From assembly GCA_041167105.1 (NCBI GenBank), contig JBEEGX010000170.1, positions 1 to 6,258 on the forward strand: DNA of 6,258 nucleotides, in the 5' to 3' direction. Both the position numbers and the translations under genes were made by a program. This document shows, piece after piece, positions 5,526-6,258 of the stretch (positions within the stretch are counted from its first letter, which is position 1; each line of letters opens with the position of its first letter). This stretch comes from JAJPGZ01 sp041167105 (lineage in GTDB: Bacteria; Verrucomicrobiota; Verrucomicrobiia; Chthoniobacterales; UBA10450). Below the pieces are notes generated by a model. That model searched no databases. It saw nothing but the letters and a program-made list of their open reading frames with translations, and was not told the origin of the DNA.

Positions 5526-6258
5526 ATGAACAGGAACGCTTTTATCGTGTCGCTCGTCATTTCAGCCGCGGCATTCGTCAGCTTTAACCAGGCGCTTTAC
5601 GCCGGGCCGGAAACGATCAGCAGCGGCAAGGAAAGCAAACAGGTGCAGATGGAGCAGGCGCCGGTGTGCGATCCGCGCTGGTATTTCAGTCTTGGTGGCG
5701 GCGCAGACTTCGATCTCGGCAGTACAGATTTTACTCGCGCATTCGAGTACCGGATGGTCTCCGGTTTGCTCGGGGGCCCAGCCACGCTTTCTCAACACGC
5801 GCCCTCGCTCGATTGGAGCGACGTTTATGACACGACCTGGCACGCCGGTGGCGAAATCGGCTATGCGTTGACGGAACATCTCGAACTCTTCGGTGCGTTT
5901 AATTACGCCCATGCCGATTCGACCGGCTTTCACGATTGGGGAATCTTGCGCGCGTCCGCGGTTCGTGTCGGCACGCTCGGTTTTCCGCTCCGCGCCTCCT
6001 TCGATGATTATGACGCGATCACGGGCGAGCTCGGCTTCCGTTTCTTTTTCCTTTCACGCCAAGCGCGCATTCGGCCGTATCTCGCGATCTCCGGCGGCGC
6101 GACTCACGTCGATAACATCGACCTTAACGCCGTGATCGATGTGCGCAGCATCGGCGGCCCCGACGATGCGACATTTGCGCGTGGCAGTTTCTACGAAGAT
6201 TCATGGGTCGGCACGGCAGCGGCGGTGCTGGGCGTGGAAGCAAATCTGACCTGTCATT
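5526..6258 (+). CDS. Outer-membrane beta-barrel protein, N-terminal part (3' end outside window)
   Basis: The frame is open from the ATG at 5526 to the window end (244 complete codons) with no stop. Residues 1-26 are a signal peptide (R3, a hydrophobic core, then LYA before G27). The mature part begins with a short polar segment, then WYFSLGGGADFDLGSTDF (starting near residue 52). It continues with alternating strand-like segments such as WHAGGEIGYALTEHLELFGA, GELGFRFFFL, IRPYLAISGGATHVD and AAAVLGVEANL. This pattern of short amphipathic strands, with Gly and aromatic residues at strand ends and polar loops, fits small outer-membrane barrels of the OmpA/OmpW-like (OMP_b-brl) group. No substrate or partner can be read from it. 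Part of the C-terminus is missing, so the strand number is unknown. It has its own promoter-like sequence, so it is probably not in an operon with the cyclase. Confidence 0.8.
   Translation, partial: MNRNAFIVSLVISAAAFVSFNQALYAGPETISSGKESKQVQMEQAPVCDPRWYFSLGGGADFDLGSTDFTRAFEYRMVSGLLGGPATLSQHAPSLDWSDVYDTTWHAGGEIGYALTEHLELFGAFNYAHADSTGFHDWGILRASAVRVGTLGFPLRASFDDYDAITGELGFRFFFLSRQARIRPYLAISGGATHVDNIDLNAVIDVRSIGGPDDATFARGSFYEDSWVGTAAAVLGVEANLTCH

Overview
This is a bacterial chromosomal window with no sign of a mobile element, rRNA, tRNA or CRISPR array. It holds moderately GC-rich, densely packed genes, most without a clear Shine-Dalgarno sequence. It also carries a class III cyclase joined to a TolB-N-like domain, a combination I associate with soil Verrucomicrobia (Chthoniobacterales/Udaeobacter type). 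The lineage is an inference from gene style and was not tested by alignment.

Layout: (1) 1-182, the end of an amidohydrolase-family gene on +. (2) 266-1651, a complete NtrC-type response regulator (receiver, sigma-54-interacting AAA+ and Fis-type HTH). (3) 1694-2223 on the minus strand, two overlapping small genes (ATGA overlap) for secreted, glutamine-rich, coiled-coil proteins of 75 and 101 residues. (4) 2224-2321, a divergent control region with a perfect palindrome that fits a sigma-54 -24/-12 element, best on the minus strand. (5) 2322-3740, rpoN (sigma-54). (6) 3776-4135, a short DUF721/DciA-like gene probably co-transcribed with rpoN. (7) 4257-5426, a membrane-anchored adenylate/guanylate cyclase with a C-terminal TolB-N-like domain. 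(8) 5526-6258, the start of an outer-membrane beta-barrel gene that runs off the window, behind a sigma-70-like promoter lying almost on its start codon.

Two things stand out. First, sigma-54, an NtrC-type activator and a candidate sigma-54 promoter in front of two small exported proteins sit within 2.1 kb. They could form one local circuit, in which the phosphorylated regulator and RpoN drive the exported coiled-coil pair and perhaps rpoN itself. This is a hypothesis. Second, a short word, TGTCGATCTT, recurs at gene edges across the window. It occurs twice as the same 26-bp double unit (1671-1696 and 3746-3771) and once each at 2262 and, inverted, at 5444. It looks like a dispersed intergenic repeat family rather than coding sequence.
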